From the NCBI RefSeq assembly GCF_028649395.1, contig NZ_JAQSUW010000014.1, positions 185,131-249,130 of the forward strand: a stretch of 64,000 nt of DNA, written 5' to 3'. This document shows, one piece after another, positions 25,072 through 36,270 of this stretch (position 1 is its first letter; every line of letters starts with the position of its first letter). Under the pieces are notes generated by a model, which did no database searches, was not told the DNA's origin, and was given only the letters and a program-made list of their open reading frames with translations. The position numbers were made by a program, and so were the translations under genes. The DNA is from Pseudomonas sp. Gutcm_11s. Lineage in GTDB: Bacteria; Pseudomonadota; Gammaproteobacteria; Pseudomonadales; Pseudomonadaceae.

Positions 25072-26028
25072 ATGGATCGTTTCAACGCGATGCAGGCCTT
25101 TGCCCGAGTGGTGGAAACCGGCAGTTTCACCAAGGCGGCAGCCACTCTGAACATGAGCAAGACCAGCGTGACCCAGCTCGTCCAGCAGTTGGAGGCAAGG
25201 CTGCGCGTGCGCCTGCTGAACCGTACGACACGCAAGGTCAACGTCACCGCCGACGGCGCGGCCTATTACGAGCGCGTCGTCAGCCTGCTTGCCGATCTGG
25301 ATGATGCCGAGACCAGCCTCTCCAGCGCATCGATGGCACCACGCGGGCGGCTGCGGGTAGATGTGCCCAGCCCATTGGCGCGCATGCTGTTGATACCGGC
25401 CTTGCCCGAGTTCTATGCGCGCTACCCGGAAATCCAGCTGACCATGGGAGTGAGCGACCGCATCGTCGACATCATCGGGGAGAATATCGACTGTGTGGTG
25501 CGTGGCGGCGAGATCACCGATCAGTCCCTGGTGGCCAGGCATGTGGGAGACCTGCAACTCGGCGTCTATGCCGCGCCTAGCTACCTGCAGCGTGCTGGAC
25601 AACCAGCGCACCCTCGCGAGTTGGAAGAAGGTCGGCACAGTACCGTCGGCTATCTCTGGTTTCGTACAGGTAAGGCGCTTCCCTTCACGATGCTGCGCGG
25701 CGAAGAGCGCATCGAGGCTCAAGGGCGCTCGCCACTGACGGTCGACGACGGAAATGCCTACCTCGCCGCGGGCCTTGCCGGCCTGGGCGTGCTCTGGCTA
25801 CCGCACTACATGGCCAAGCCGCACCTGGCCAGTGGCGAGCTGCTGCCGCTGTTCGAGGACTGGCACATGCCCCCAATGCCGATGTATCTGGCATTCCCAC
25901 CGAATCGCCATGTCAGCGCCAAGCTGCGAGTATTCATCGACTGGGTAGTGGAGTTGATGGCCGAGCATGCACCCGTGACGACCCCAAGCGCTTTGCACCG
26001 TCCGCGAGCCGCGCATCGGGCAAGGTAG
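25072..26028 (+). CDS. LysR-family transcriptional regulator
   Basis: The 318-residue LTTR begins MDRFNAMQAFARVVETGSFT and has the typical winged helix (SKTSVTQLVQQLEARLRVRL) and a substrate-binding domain of the CrgA/DmlR type (ENIDCVVRGGEI, VGDLQLGVYAAPSYL). This subgroup often regulates the divergently transcribed oxidoreductase or small-enzyme gene, here the RidA-like gene. It ends 26 bases from the converging outer-membrane efflux gene. Confidence 0.88.
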   Translation: MDRFNAMQAFARVVETGSFTKAAATLNMSKTSVTQLVQQLEARLRVRLLNRTTRKVNVTADGAAYYERVVSLLADLDDAETSLSSASMAPRGRLRVDVPSPLARMLLIPALPEFYARYPEIQLTMGVSDRIVDIIGENIDCVVRGGEITDQSLVARHVGDLQLGVYAAPSYLQRAGQPAHPRELEEGRHSTVGYLWFRTGKALPFTMLRGEERIEAQGRSPLTVDDGNAYLAAGLAGLGVLWLPHYMAKPHLASGELLPLFEDWHMPPMPMYLAFPPNRHVSAKLRVFIDWVVELMAEHAPVTTPSALHRPRAAHRAR

Positions 26029-26054
26029 TTGCCCAATTCTTCCGTGCCGCAGCT

Positions 26055-27482
26055 TCAATCAACCATGGACTGCCTGTTGCCCCAACCACCGCCGAGGCTG
26101 CGGAATAGGTCCACCAGGGCGATCTGCCGCTGGGTGCTGGTCTCGATGTAGGCCGACTCGTTGACGAAGTTGCTGCGCTGCGCGTCGAGGTAGCGCAGGT
26201 GGCTGTCGACGCCGCCTTCGTAGCGTGCCTTGGCCAGCTGCAGCGTTTCGTTGGTGGTGTTGGCCAAGGCCCGGCGCGCGGCTTCTTCGCGGCGCAGGGT
26301 GTCGGTCGCCGCGAGGGCGTCGGCCACTTCGCGGAACGCCGTCTGGATGGCGCCTTCATAGGCGGCCACGGCGGAGTCCTTGCGCACCTTGGCCAGGTCG
26401 AGGTTGGCGCTGTTGCGGCCGGCATCGAAGATCGGCAGCGACAGGGTCGGCACGAAGCTCCACGAACGCGAGCCTCCGTCGAACAGCCCGGACATTTCCG
26501 CGCTGGACGTACCGAAGCTGCCGGTCAGGCTGATGCGCGGGAAGAACGCCGCGCGGGCCGCGCCGATGTCGGCGTTGCGCGCCTTGAGCACGTGCTCGGC
26601 GGCGAGGATGTCCGGGCGCCGCTCGATCAGCTCCGACGGCGTGCCGGGCGCGATGTCCTGGATTAGCATCGGCTGGTCCTGCGGTGCCTGCGGGATGCGC
26701 TTGGCCGCGTCGGATGTGCCGAGCAGCAGCACCAGAGCATTGAGCGCCTGCTGCTTCTGCCGCGCATTGTTTTCCAGCTCCGCACGGGACTGTTCGACCA
26801 GCCCCAGCGCTTCCTGATAGTCCAGCGCGGTGGCCGCGCCGGCGGTGCGCCGCTGGCTGATCAGGCTCAGCGAATCCTCGCGACTGGCCAGGGTCTGCTC
26901 GGTGAGCAGGTGGCGGCGCTGGGCGCCGTCGTAGGTGAGATAGGCCTGGCTAACCTCGGCGATCAGCGCGATGCGCGCACTGCGGGCGGCTTCCTCGGTG
27001 GAGAGGTACTGCTCCAGCGCGGCATCGGTCAGGCTCTTCACCCGGCCGAACAGGTCCAGCTCGTATTCGGGCAGCGCCAGTCCGACCTGGTAACTGCTGC
27101 TCACCGCCGAGCTGCCGCTGTTGGACAGGTCCGCCGGCAGGCGCTGGCGATTGCCGTTGGCGGCGCCGCTCAGACCAGGCACGCGGTCCGAGCGCTGGAT
27201 GCGGTACTGCGCACGGGCCTGTTCGATGTCGAGCAGGGTTTGGCGCAGCGAGCGGTTGTTGTCCAGGGCGACGTTCACCAGCTCGCGCAGTTCGCTGTCG
27301 ACGATGAAGCTCTGCCAGTCCAGGTTGCTGGCCGCGGCACCAGGCTGGGCGGCGGGGCCGCTCCAGTTCTGCGCCACGGGTGCTTCGGGGCGTTCATAGG
27401 TGGGCGCCATGGAGCAGCCGGCCAGGATCAGCGCCAGCAGCAGGGCGCTGGCGGCAAAGGCGGGTTTGCGCAGGGTGGTCAT
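26055..27482 (-). CDS. Outer-membrane efflux lipoprotein (OprM/NodT family)
   Basis: The 475-residue TolC-like channel has a lipoprotein signal (lipobox LILAGC, lipid-bearing C23) and two internal repeats of the outer-membrane efflux domain, with [14 protein letters not shown] and [20 protein letters not shown] as their typical cores. It completes the tripartite pump with the RND and adaptor genes. Its ATG overlaps the RND stop by four bases (ATGA, 27479-27482), showing translational coupling. It is the third gene of the operon and converges with a LysR gene. Confidence 0.9.
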   Translation of the reverse strand: MTTLRKPAFAASALLLALILAGCSMAPTYERPEAPVAQNWSGPAAQPGAAASNLDWQSFIVDSELRELVNVALDNNRSLRQTLLDIEQARAQYRIQRSDRVPGLSGAANGNRQRLPADLSNSGSSAVSSSYQVGLALPEYELDLFGRVKSLTDAALEQYLSTEEAARSARIALIAEVSQAYLTYDGAQRRHLLTEQTLASREDSLSLISQRRTAGAATALDYQEALGLVEQSRAELENNARQKQQALNALVLLLGTSDAAKRIPQAPQDQPMLIQDIAPGTPSELIERRPDILAAEHVLKARNADIGAARAAFFPRISLTGSFGTSSAEMSGLFDGGSRSWSFVPTLSLPIFDAGRNSANLDLAKVRKDSAVAAYEGAIQTAFREVADALAATDTLRREEAARRALANTTNETLQLAKARYEGGVDSHLRYLDAQRSNFVNESAYIETSTQRQIALVDLFRSLGGGWGNRQSMVD

Positions 27483-30400
27483 TGCGCGGCCTCCGTGGGT
27501 TGATGCGCAGGTTTGGGTTGGCGACGCAGCAGCGAGAGCAGCCAGACGAAGCAGATGGGCACGAAGATCACCCCCAGCAATGTGGCGCTGAGCATCCCGC
27601 CGATCACCCCGGTACCGATGGCGCGCTGACTGGCAGCGCCGGCTCCGCTGGCGATCACCAGCGGCACCACGCCGAGGATGAAGGCCATGGAGGTCATGAT
27701 GATCGGGCGGAAGCGCAGGCGTGCGGCCTGGATGGCTGCGTCGCGCAGGCTGTGGCCTTGTTCCCAGAGCTCCTTGGCGAACTCGACGATGAGGATCGCG
27801 TTCTTCGCCGCCAGACCGATGATGGTGATCAGGCCGACCTTGAAGTACACGTCGTTGGGAAGCCCGGTAACCGTCACCGCGAGCACCGCGCCGAGGGCGC
27901 CGATGGGCACGATGAGCATCACCGACAGAGGGATCGCCCAGCTCTCGTAGAGCGCCACCAGCAGCAGGAACACCACCAGGATCGCCAGGGCGAACAGCTG
28001 GGTGGCTTGGCCGCTGGCGACCTTCTCCTGGTAAGAGAGGCCGGTCCACTCGTAGCCGATGCCGGCAGGCAGTTCGCCCACCAGGCGCTGCATCTCGGCC
28101 ATCGCCTCGCCGGTGCTGACGCCGGGGGCAGCGTCGCCGGAGATGCGGATCGACGGGTAGCCGTTGTAGCGCGCCAGCTGCACCGGGCCTTCTTCCCAGC
28201 GGGTGCTGACGAAGGCGGACAGCGACACCAGCTCGCCGGCGCTGTTGGGCACGTAGAGCTTGAGCACGGCTTCCGGAGTCATCCGGTCGCCCTGTTCGGC
28301 CTGTACCACCACGCGTTGCTGGCGGCCGGCGTTGGCGAAGTCGTTGATCACCGAGGAGCCAAAAGCGGTGGACAGCGCGCTGCTGATGGACTCGAAGCTG
28401 ACGCCCAGGGTGCGCGCCTTCTCGCGGTCGATCTCCAGGCGCAGCTGGGGCGCCTCGGCGAGGCCTTCCATCATGGCGTAGAGGATCTTCGGGTTGCCGT
28501 TGGCCTGGCCGAGCAACTGGTCGCGGGCCGCCAGCAGCGCATCGCGGCCGAGGCCGGCGCGGTCTTGCAGGCGCAGCGAGAAGCCGCCGGAGTTGCCCAG
28601 GCCGTCGATCGGCGGCGGGGTGACGGCCATGATCGCGCCGTCGCTGATGCCGGCGAAGCGCTCGTTGATTGCTGCGGTTTCCGCTTCGGCGGACTGCGAT
28701 TTGTCGCGCACGGACCAGTCCTTGAGGGTCGGGAAGGCCAGCGCGGCGTTCTCGCCCATGCCGGAGAAGCTGAAGCCCATCACCAGGAAGGACGAGGCCA
28801 CGGCCTCGCGGGACTTCAGGAACTGCTCCAGCTCCTGGCCGGTGACGTCGGCGCGCGCGCGGGTGGCGCCCGGCGGCAACTGGATGTCGACGATCATGTA
28901 GCCCTGGTCTTCCACCGGCACGAAGGATTCCGGCAGGCGCAGGTAGCTGTAGCCGAGCAGGGCGACGATGCCGGCGTAGATCAGCATGTAGCGCCCGGCG
29001 CGTTTCACCAGCGCTGTGTTCAGAAGGGTGTAACGCTCGGTCAGGCGGTTGAAGCCACGGTTGAAGGCGCCTAAGAAGCCGCGCTTCTCGTGGTGACCTT
29101 CCGGGATCGGCTTGAGCAGCGTCGCGCACAGCGCCGGGGTGAAGGTCAGGGCGAGGAAGCCGGAGAACAGGATCGACACCGCCAGCGACAGGGAGAACTG
29201 CTGGTAGATCACGCCGACCGAGCCGGCCATGAACGCCAGTGGCAGGAACACCGCCGACAGCACCAGAGTGATGCCGATGATCGCGCCGGACACCTGGCCC
29301 ATCGCCTTGACCGTGGCGGCGGCCGGGGAGAGGCCTTCCTCGGCCATGATCCGCTCGACGTTCTCCACCACCACGATGGCGTCGTCCACCAGGATGCCGA
29401 TGGCCAGCACCATGCCGAACATGGTCATCATGTTCACCGAGAAGCCCAGCAGGTACATCATCGTCAGCGTGCCGAGCAGGCACACCGGTACCACGATGGC
29501 CGGGATCAGAGTGTAGCGCACGTTCTGCAGGAACAGGAACATCACCAGGAACACCAGCACCATGGCTTCGATCAGGGTGTGGATGACCTTCTCGATGGCC
29601 ACGTCGACGAAGCGCGAGGTGTCGTAGGGCACCGAGTACTCGACGTCGTCGGGGAAGTTCACCGACAGCTCGTCCAGGCGCTCCTTCACCAGTGCGGCGG
29701 TCTGCAGCGCGTTGGCGCCGGGGGAGAGCTGGATCGCGCCGGCCACGGTGGGCTTGCCGTCCAGGCGCGCGGTGAAGTTGTAGCTTTCGCTGCCCACTTC
29801 CAGGCGCGCGACGTCGGCCAGCTTGACGGTGGAACCGTCCGGATTGGCGCGCAGGACGATGCGGCCGAACTCCGCCGGGTCGTCCAGGGTGCCTTTCACG
29901 GCGAGGGTGCCGGTCAGCTCCTGCTCGCTGCTGCCGGGGGAGGCGCCGAAGCTGCCGGCCGGCACCTGCACGTTCTGCCCGCGAATGGCGTTGCCCACGT
30001 CATCGATGGACAGGCCGTAGCCAACCAGCTTCTGCGGGTCGATCCATACCCGCATGGCGGCTTCGGCGGAGAAGAACTGCAGCTTGCCGACGCCTTGTAC
30101 GCGGCGCAGCTCGTTGTTGATGTTGCGCGCGGCGTAGTCGCCCAGGGCGGTGGTATCGGTGCGCGCGGAGCCTTCCTTGTAGTTGAGCGCGTAGATCAGC
30201 AGGAAGCCGGCGCTGGTCTGCTCGACCTCCAGCCCTTGCGTGAGCACGGCCTGGGGCATGCGTGCCTCGGCCTTCTTCAGGCGGTTCTGCACGTCGACCT
30301 GGGCCAGCTCCGGGTTGGTGCCGGGCTGGAAGGTGACCACCACTTCGGCCATGCCGTTGGAGTTGCTGGTGGACTCGAAGTAGAGCAGGCCCTTGGCGCC

Positions 30401-30610
30401 GTTGAGCTCCTCCTCGATCACGCTGGTGACCGAGTCCACCAGCACCTGCGCCGAGGCGCCGGGATAGGTAGCGGTGACAGTGATCTGCGGCGGCGCCACG
30501 CTGGGGTACTGGGCCACCGGCAGCAGCGGGATTGCCAGCAGCCCGGCCAGGGAAATGAACAGCGCCACCACCCACGCGAAGTTGGGGCGCTTGATGAAGA
30601 ACAGTGACAT
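27479..30610 (-). CDS. RND multidrug efflux transporter, inner-membrane subunit (HAE-1)
   Basis: The 1043-residue protein has the size and motifs of MexB/AcrB-like pumps: N-terminal [20 protein letters not shown], the FxGFLAL membrane parts and the proton-relay pair D409-D410 in [15 protein letters not shown]. Two large periplasmic loops lie between TM1/2 and TM7/8. It exports drugs or solvents in exchange for protons with the adaptor and outer-membrane channel encoded beside it. The start at 30610 has AGGAA seven bases upstream; the in-frame extension to 30691 has no support. The gene starts 25 bases after the adaptor stop. Which Mex system it matches cannot be decided by eye. Confidence 0.92.
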   Translation of the reverse strand: MSLFFIKRPNFAWVVALFISLAGLLAIPLLPVAQYPSVAPPQITVTATYPGASAQVLVDSVTSVIEEELNGAKGLLYFESTSNSNGMAEVVVTFQPGTNPELAQVDVQNRLKKAEARMPQAVLTQGLEVEQTSAGFLLIYALNYKEGSARTDTTALGDYAARNINNELRRVQGVGKLQFFSAEAAMRVWIDPQKLVGYGLSIDDVGNAIRGQNVQVPAGSFGASPGSSEQELTGTLAVKGTLDDPAEFGRIVLRANPDGSTVKLADVARLEVGSESYNFTARLDGKPTVAGAIQLSPGANALQTAALVKERLDELSVNFPDDVEYSVPYDTSRFVDVAIEKVIHTLIEAMVLVFLVMFLFLQNVRYTLIPAIVVPVCLLGTLTMMYLLGFSVNMMTMFGMVLAIGILVDDAIVVVENVERIMAEEGLSPAAATVKAMGQVSGAIIGITLVLSAVFLPLAFMAGSVGVIYQQFSLSLAVSILFSGFLALTFTPALCATLLKPIPEGHHEKRGFLGAFNRGFNRLTERYTLLNTALVKRAGRYMLIYAGIVALLGYSYLRLPESFVPVEDQGYMIVDIQLPPGATRARADVTGQELEQFLKSREAVASSFLVMGFSFSGMGENAALAFPTLKDWSVRDKSQSAEAETAAINERFAGISDGAIMAVTPPPIDGLGNSGGFSLRLQDRAGLGRDALLAARDQLLGQANGNPKILYAMMEGLAEAPQLRLEIDREKARTLGVSFESISSALSTAFGSSVINDFANAGRQQRVVVQAEQGDRMTPEAVLKLYVPNSAGELVSLSAFVSTRWEEGPVQLARYNGYPSIRISGDAAPGVSTGEAMAEMQRLVGELPAGIGYEWTGLSYQEKVASGQATQLFALAILVVFLLLVALYESWAIPLSVMLIVPIGALGAVLAVTVTGLPNDVYFKVGLITIIGLAAKNAILIVEFAKELWEQGHSLRDAAIQAARLRFRPIIMTSMAFILGVVPLVIASGAGAASQRAIGTGVIGGMLSATLLGVIFVPICFVWLLSLLRRQPKPAHQPTEAAQ

Positions 30611-30635
30611 AAGAAATTCCTCGCGGGCCTTCGCC

Positions 30636-31787
30636 TTACTGACGCGACGCCTGCTGTTGCTCCTGGGCGTGACGGGCTTCGACCTTGGCACCCGGCTGCA
30701 GGCCGGTGAGGCCGCCGACGATCACCTGGTCGCCGCTGACAAGGCCCTGGCTGATCTGCCAGCGCGAGCCCTGCATGGCGCCGGTCACTACCGGCCGGGT
30801 CTCGACACGGCTGTCGGCGCCGATCACCAGCACGTGGGCAGTGCCATCGGTGGCGCGCTGCACGGCGCGTTGCGGCACGAGAATGGCGTTGGCGTCGGTG
30901 CCTTGCGGGGCCGTCACGCGTACGTACATGCCCGGTAGCAGCAGGCCATCGGCGTTGTCGAACTTGCCACGCAGCGAGACCTGGCCGGTGCTGCGGTCCA
31001 CCGAAATGTCGGTGAACAGCAATTCGCCCTTGCGCTCGTATTGAGTGCCTTCGACACGCAGGCTAAGGGCCTGGCTCTGGTCGGCAGCGAGGTTGCCGCT
31101 CTTCAACGCTTCACGCAGGCGCAGGGCGTCGGCCACCGGCTGGGTGAAGTCGGCGTAGATCGGGTCGAGCTGCTGGATGCGCGCCATCAGCGTGGCGTCG
31201 CCCTGGCCGACCAGTGCGCCTTCGGTGACCAGTGCGCGGCCGATACGGCCGGAAATCGGTGCCTTGACCGAGGCATAGCCCAGGTTCAGTCGTGCGGTTT
31301 CCAGATCGGCCTGGGCCGAGCGTACCGAGGCCTGGGCGCTGCGCAGGTCGGCGGTGGCGGTGTCGAAGTCCTGCTGGCTGACCGCTTCGATCTTCACCAG
31401 CGGCTCGTAGCGCTTCATCCGAGCCTGGGCTTCCTGCTGCGCGGCCTGGGTACGCGCCAGTTCACCTTCGGCACGCGACACGGCGGCCTTGAGCGGAGCC
31501 GGGTCGATCTGGAAGAGCAACTGTCCGGCCTTCACGTCGGCGCCTTCCTCGAAGCGCTTCTGCACCACGATGCCCGCTACCCGCGCCTGCACTTCGGCAA
31601 CGCGCATCGGCTCGATACGCCCCGGCAACTCCGAGGTCAGGGTGAGGGGCTCGGTCGTGACCGCCACCACATCCACCGGGCGCGCCATCTCCGCGGCCGC
31701 CTGCGGCTCGCCGGATTGACCGCAACCCGCCAGTGCCAGCGCTGCTATCAACGCGCTGATTGTTCCTACTGCACGCAACCTGCCCAT
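30636..31787 (-). CDS. RND efflux periplasmic adaptor (membrane fusion) lipoprotein
   Basis: The 383-residue adaptor has a lipobox ALALAGC (C22). A lipoyl-like/barrel-sandwich half follows ([20 protein letters not shown]), then an alpha-hairpin and the second lipoyl half ([20 protein letters not shown]), then a beta-barrel domain. It links the RND pump to the outer-membrane channel. It is the first gene of the operon and is divergent from a TetR gene, with a perfect 24-bp palindrome 53 bases upstream of its start. Confidence 0.92.
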   Translation of the reverse strand: MGRLRAVGTISALIAALALAGCGQSGEPQAAAEMARPVDVVAVTTEPLTLTSELPGRIEPMRVAEVQARVAGIVVQKRFEEGADVKAGQLLFQIDPAPLKAAVSRAEGELARTQAAQQEAQARMKRYEPLVKIEAVSQQDFDTATADLRSAQASVRSAQADLETARLNLGYASVKAPISGRIGRALVTEGALVGQGDATLMARIQQLDPIYADFTQPVADALRLREALKSGNLAADQSQALSLRVEGTQYERKGELLFTDISVDRSTGQVSLRGKFDNADGLLLPGMYVRVTAPQGTDANAILVPQRAVQRATDGTAHVLVIGADSRVETRPVVTGAMQGSRWQISQGLVSGDQVIVGGLTGLQPGAKVEARHAQEQQQASRQ

Positions 31788-31840
31788 GTTTCACCCGGGG
31801 TCTGACTTTCTAGAGGTTGCGTATGATCTTTCCGAAGTTA

Positions 31841-31864
31841 ATATGAGTCAATATTGACTCATAT
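31841..31864. promoter_or_regulatory. Perfect 24-bp palindrome, candidate efflux operator
   Basis: Bases 31841-31852 (ATATGAGTCAAT) are followed directly by their exact reverse complement (31853-31864). It lies between the efflux operon (start 31787) and the TetR gene (start 31971), the usual place for a TetR operator controlling both. Confidence 0.8.
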
Positions 31865-31970
31865 GGTTCTTGTGTGAGCAAAGATATTGTTTTCTTTGTC
31901 GGGTTGGGACTTTTTTTGCACAATGCGCCCAGCTCACAATCCCATTAACCCACCGACCTGAGGCCTGCTG

Positions 31971-32528
31971 ATGTCCATGACTGCCCATGATGAAAAACTC
32001 CTCAAGGCGCTTGCCGCCGCCATCGTCGACCGCCCACGGGCGACGCTGAAGGAGTTGGCAGAAGCGGCAGGGGTGAGCAAGGCGACGTTGCACCGCTTCT
32101 GCGGCACGCGCGACAACCTGGTGGAAATGCTCATGAGTTACGGCGAGCGTGTGCTCAACCAGGTCGTCAGCAATTGCGAGCTGGAAAGCGCCGAGCCGCT
32201 GACGGCGCTGCGCAAGCTGATCCAGGAGCACCTGACGCACCGCGAGGTGCTGGTCTTCCTGATGTTCCAGTACAGCCCCGACAGCCTCGATCCATGTGTG
32301 GATGGCCGCTGGCAGTCCTACAGCGATGCCCTGGACGCCTTCTTCCTCCGTGGCCAGCAATCCGGCGTGCTGCGCATCGACGTCACGGCAGCGGTGTTCA
32401 CCGAGCTCTTCCTCTCGATGATCTACGGCATCGTCGATGCCGAGCGCCGTGGCCGTGCGGCCAGCTCCAGTTCGGCGGCCGTGCTGGAGCAGATGTTCCT
32501 CAATGGCGCTGCAGCAGCGCCGCGCTAA
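31971..32528 (+). CDS. TetR-family repressor of the efflux operon
   Basis: The 185-residue regulator has an N-terminal helix-turn-helix (ATLKELAEAAGVSKATLHRF) and a ligand-binding C-terminal domain (EVLVFLMFQYSPDSLDP, AVFTELFLSMIYGIVDAERR). It is divergent from the RND operon and close to the 24-bp palindrome, so it very probably represses that operon and itself. GAGG lies seven bases before the ATG at 31971; a second ATG at 31977 is possible. Inducers are likely pump substrates. Confidence 0.88.
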   Translation: MSMTAHDEKLLKALAAAIVDRPRATLKELAEAAGVSKATLHRFCGTRDNLVEMLMSYGERVLNQVVSNCELESAEPLTALRKLIQEHLTHREVLVFLMFQYSPDSLDPCVDGRWQSYSDALDAFFLRGQQSGVLRIDVTAAVFTELFLSMIYGIVDAERRGRAASSSSAAVLEQMFLNGAAAAPR

Positions 32529-32757
32529 TCGATGCAGGGATGGGAGTCGCCAGCTGCCGCTGGCGGGCGTTACAAGTGGCCGCTACCGGCCATGCCGATC
32601 AAGCCCCCGAAGCGTTAACTCGCGGTTGTGGGAGTTGGCGAGAGAGCGGGCAGTGGGCCAGCCGGTTAGTTGCTAGCTCGTCTACGCCCCACATCTGTAT
32701 GCAGCCTAAAAAACAGACAAAGTAAGAAAGGTATCGAGAGTAGCGGGCTGTAGACTA

Positions 32758-32792
32758 TTTTCCACAGTCTTATCCACAAAATATGTGGAAAA
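32758..32792. promoter_or_regulatory. Cluster of three DnaA-box-like sequences
   Basis: TTTTCCACA (32758-32766), TTATCCACA (32770-32778, identical to the strongest E. coli DnaA box) and TGTGGAAAA (32784-32792, inverted TTTTCCACA) lie within 35 bases. A weaker copy (TTATCCACC on the minus strand) is at 32909-32917. No replication gene is nearby. Confidence 0.5.
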
Positions 32793-32917
32793 TCATGCAC
32801 TTGACAGCGTTTCAAAAGTGTTTAGCGAGGCTCTTGAGTATGCCGGACTTCGTTGTATATAGCCCTGACATTTCCCACGCATCTGCATCCGGCAGGAGAG
32901 CGCTGCGAGGTGGATAA

Positions 32918-32938
32918 CCGGGGCCTTGTGGGCCCCGG
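32918..32938 (-). terminator. Hairpin after lipase gene
   Basis: CCGGGGCC (32918-32925) pairs with GGCCCCGG (32931-32938) with a five-base loop, eight bases beyond the lipase stop on the minus strand. There is only a weak T-stretch after it, so it may act as a terminator or as an mRNA 3' end stabiliser. Confidence 0.55.
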
Positions 32939-32946
32939 CTGTTGGC

Positions 32947-33894
<948 letters not shown>

Positions 33895-33999
33895 TTATGG
33901 GATCTCGAAGCGGTGTCGGGTCTTCCCTGGCCGCTATACAGGCGATCCGTCGCCGGTAACTTCAGCGCACGGGTGTTCGCAGAATCCATGCCATGAATG

Positions 34000-34017
34000 A
34001 GTGACTATTCGGTCACT
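34000..34017. promoter_or_regulatory. Dyad upstream of the lipase gene
   Basis: AGTGAC (34000-34005) and GTCACT (34012-34017) form a 6-bp perfect inverted repeat with a six-base centre, 106 bases upstream of the lipase start. It could be an operator or an RNA stem; no partner regulator is evident. Confidence 0.35.
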
Positions 34018-34179
34018 GCTCTAGCTGGCACATCCGTTCCAGATTGGCTGGAGGCCGCGCCGTTCCTGGTTGTTACGCATGGCCCCAGGATTCGGGCGGG
34101 TGTTACCCAGTTGCGAATGTTTCGCTTCTACGGGGAGGTCGGCTATAAGGTCTGCCGATTCCTTCCGTGTGAGGCGGTC

Positions 34180-34614
34180 TTGCTCGATCTCTCGGTTTAC
34201 CTCGGCCTGTTTCTCTCCGCCTTCGGCGCCGCCAGCCTACTGCCCCTGCAGTCGGAGGCGGTGCTGGTCGGGCTGTTGCTGAATGGCGGGCAACCGGCTG
34301 CTGCACTGCTGGCAGTGGCCTGCGTCGGCAACGTGCTGGGTTCGGTGCTGAATGCGGCGCTGGGCCGGGGGCTGGAGCGCTACCGCGAGCGCCGCTGGTT
34401 TCCGGTGAGCCCGGCGCGACTGGAGCAGGCCAAGGCGAGTTATCGGCGCTATGGGCGCTGGTCGCTGCTGCTGAGCTGGCTGCCGGTCATCGGTGATCCG
34501 CTGACCCTGGTCGCCGGGGTGATGCGCGAGCCCTGGTGGAGCTTCCTGCTGCTGGTCAGCCTGGCCAAGACGGCGCGCTATCTGGTGCTGGCCGCCATCA
34601 CCCTTGGCTGGTGA
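34180..34614 (+). CDS. yqaA: YqaA-like inner-membrane protein (DedA/VTT superfamily)
   Basis: The 144-residue protein has hydrophobic segments and the VTT-domain pattern LQSEAVLVGLL, GSVLNAALGRGLERYRER and SWLPVIGDPLTLVAGVMR, as in E. coli YqaA (142 residues). DedA-superfamily proteins serve lipid or small-molecule transport across membranes. I chose the TTG at 34180 because GAGG (34171-34174) lies five bases upstream and the length then matches the family; the longer in-frame reading from 33997 adds a non-conserved extension. Confidence 0.7.
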   Translation: MLDLSVYLGLFLSAFGAASLLPLQSEAVLVGLLLNGGQPAAALLAVACVGNVLGSVLNAALGRGLERYRERRWFPVSPARLEQAKASYRRYGRWSLLLSWLPVIGDPLTLVAGVMREPWWSFLLLVSLAKTARYLVLAAITLGW

Positions 34615-34632
34615 GGCGCGCGGCCGGCCGCA

Positions 34633-34911
34633 TCACTCGCGGTAGAACACCTGGATCAGGTGGTAGCCGAACTGGGTCTTCACCGGTCCGTGCACTTCGC
34701 GCAGTGCCTTCTTGAAGATCACCTGGTCCACGGCGCGGACCATCTGCCCGGGGCGTACCTCGCCCAGGTCGCCACCTTTCTTGCCGGAGGGGCAGGTGGA
34801 ATGTTTCCTGGCCAGTACGTCGAAGGCCTCGCCGGCGGCGATGCGCTTCTTCAGCGCAGCCGCTTCGGCTTCGGTCTTCACCAGGATGTGTCGGGCCATG
34901 GCCTTGGGCAT
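34633..34911 (-). CDS. ppiC: Parvulin-type peptidyl-prolyl isomerase
   Basis: The 92-residue single-domain parvulin catalyses cis/trans isomerisation of Xaa-Pro bonds in the cytoplasm. The family core is complete: ARHILVKTEAEAAALKKRI, CPSGKKGGDLG and KTQFGYHLIQV, with active-site histidine H8 and the paired H84. AGGA lies seven bases before the ATG. In P. aeruginosa a similar ppiC1 lies next to the acetoacetyl-CoA synthetase gene, which is about 3.6 kb away here with extra genes between. Confidence 0.88.
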   Translation of the reverse strand: MPKAMARHILVKTEAEAAALKKRIAAGEAFDVLARKHSTCPSGKKGGDLGEVRPGQMVRAVDQVIFKKALREVHGPVKTQFGYHLIQVFYRE

Positions 34912-35046
34912 GACGGGTTCCTCATTTTGCGAGGGCGCTATTGTGCCAGCATTCTTTGCGCCATCAGAATGGCGTCATTTTTCAGGCTAATGATCCTGGG
35001 AAAGCTGACCTATTTTGATATCTCCACCCAGATGGACGCGCGCACG

Positions 35047-36252
35047 ATGGACCTCACTCAGATGCTGAAGATCCTGGCCAGCCAGGACGGTTCCGACCTC
35101 TACCTGTCCACCGGTGCGCCGCCCTGCGCCAAGTTCAACGGCGTGCTCAAGCCGCTGAGCCAGGAGCCGCTCAAGCCGGGCGACGTGGCGGCCATCGCGG
35201 CAGGGGTGATGGATGAGTTGCAGCGTGCCGATTTCGACAAAGAGCTGGAGATGAACCTGGCCATCTCGGTGCCCAACGTCGGCCGCTTCCGCATCAACAT
35301 CTTCAAGCAGCGCAACGAGGTTTCCATCGTCGCGCGCAACATCAAGATGGAGATTCCCAAGTTCGAGGACCTCAAGCTGCCCGAGGTGCTGCTCAAGACC
35401 ATCATGGAGAAGCGCGGCCTGGTGCTGTTCGTCGGTGGTACCGGCTCGGGCAAGTCCACCTCGCTGGCGGCGCTGATCGATTACCGCAACCGCAACAGTG
35501 GCGGCCACATCATCACCATCGAGGACCCGGTGGAGTACGTGCATCGGCACAAGAAATCGATCATCAACCAGCGCGAAGTCGGCGTGGATACCCGTAGCTT
35601 CCACGCTGCCCTGAAGAACACCCTGCGCCAGGCGCCGGACGTGATCCTGATCGGCGAGATCCGCGACCGCGAGACCATGGAGCATGCTCTGGCCTTTGCC
35701 GACACCGGCCACCTGGCCATCTCCACCCTGCACGCCAACAACGCCAACCAGGCGCTGGACCGCATCATCAACTTCTTCCCCGAGGAGCGCCGCCCGCAGC
35801 TGCTCAATGACCTGGGTAACAACCTGCGCGCCTTTGTCTCCCAACGCCTGGTCAAGACCACCGACGGCAAGCGCCGCGCCGCCGTGGAGGTGATGCTGGG
35901 CACGCCGACCATACGCGACCTGATCAAGCGCAACGAGTTTTCCGAGCTCAAGGAGATCATGGAGAAGTCCAGGAACCTCGGCATGCAGACCTTCGACCAG
36001 GCGCTGATCGAGCTGGTACACGAGGGTGCCATCGAGGAGGAGGAGGCGCTGAAGAACGCCGACTCGGCCAACAACGTGCGTCTCAAGCTCAAGCTGTACA
36101 AGGACAACCCGGCTGCGCCGCAGGCCGCCGTGCAGGCACCGGAGCCGGTGGCCGCTCCCGCTGCTGCGCCCGCCAACTGGGCGATGGAGCTGACGCTGGA
36201 GGATATCGAGGAAGAGGCTCCGCCGGAGGACCCGGGACGCCAGGGCATCTGA
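35047..36252 (+). CDS. PilT/PilU-family type IV pilus retraction ATPase
   Basis: The 401-residue hexameric ATPase has Walker A GGTGSGKST (K136), the Asp box and Walker B ILIGEIRDRET, and the His box STLHANNANQALDRI; it is the PilU-like branch (SDLYLSTGAPPCAKFNG at the N-terminus). Such enzymes depolymerise type IV pili in twitching. The C-terminus carries an unusual Pro/Ala-rich linker ending in an acidic tail. No other pilus gene is nearby, so it is an orphan. In-frame ATGs at 35032 and 34990 are alternatives; none has a clear ribosome binding site. Confidence 0.85.
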   Translation: MDLTQMLKILASQDGSDLYLSTGAPPCAKFNGVLKPLSQEPLKPGDVAAIAAGVMDELQRADFDKELEMNLAISVPNVGRFRINIFKQRNEVSIVARNIKMEIPKFEDLKLPEVLLKTIMEKRGLVLFVGGTGSGKSTSLAALIDYRNRNSGGHIITIEDPVEYVHRHKKSIINQREVGVDTRSFHAALKNTLRQAPDVILIGEIRDRETMEHALAFADTGHLAISTLHANNANQALDRIINFFPEERRPQLLNDLGNNLRAFVSQRLVKTTDGKRRAAVEVMLGTPTIRDLIKRNEFSELKEIMEKSRNLGMQTFDQALIELVHEGAIEEEEALKNADSANNVRLKLKLYKDNPAAPQAAVQAPEPVAAPAAAPANWAMELTLEDIEEEAPPEDPGRQGI

Positions 36253-36270
36253 TGGCCGTGGGGCAATAAA

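Larger units (their letters stand above)
32529..32946. other. 418-base intergenic stretch between TetR and lipase genes
   Basis: No gene is supported; in particular, no lipase foldase gene lies here. It holds two small hairpins (CGCCAGC/GCTGGCG at 32548-32565; TGGCCG/CGGCCA at 32577-32592), a cluster of DnaA-box-like sequences (32758-32792) and the lipase terminator hairpin. Confidence 0.65.

Noticed and set aside
27483..29483. Upstream extension of the outer-membrane efflux frame to 1142 codons
   Set aside because: The extension is an alternative frame of the RND gene (Arg/Gly/His-rich); the true start is the ATG at 27482, with lipobox and four-base overlap.
34660..35046. Extension of the pilus ATPase frame upstream to 34660
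   Set aside because: The extra part overlaps the parvulin gene on the other strand and does not match PilT/PilU N-termini.
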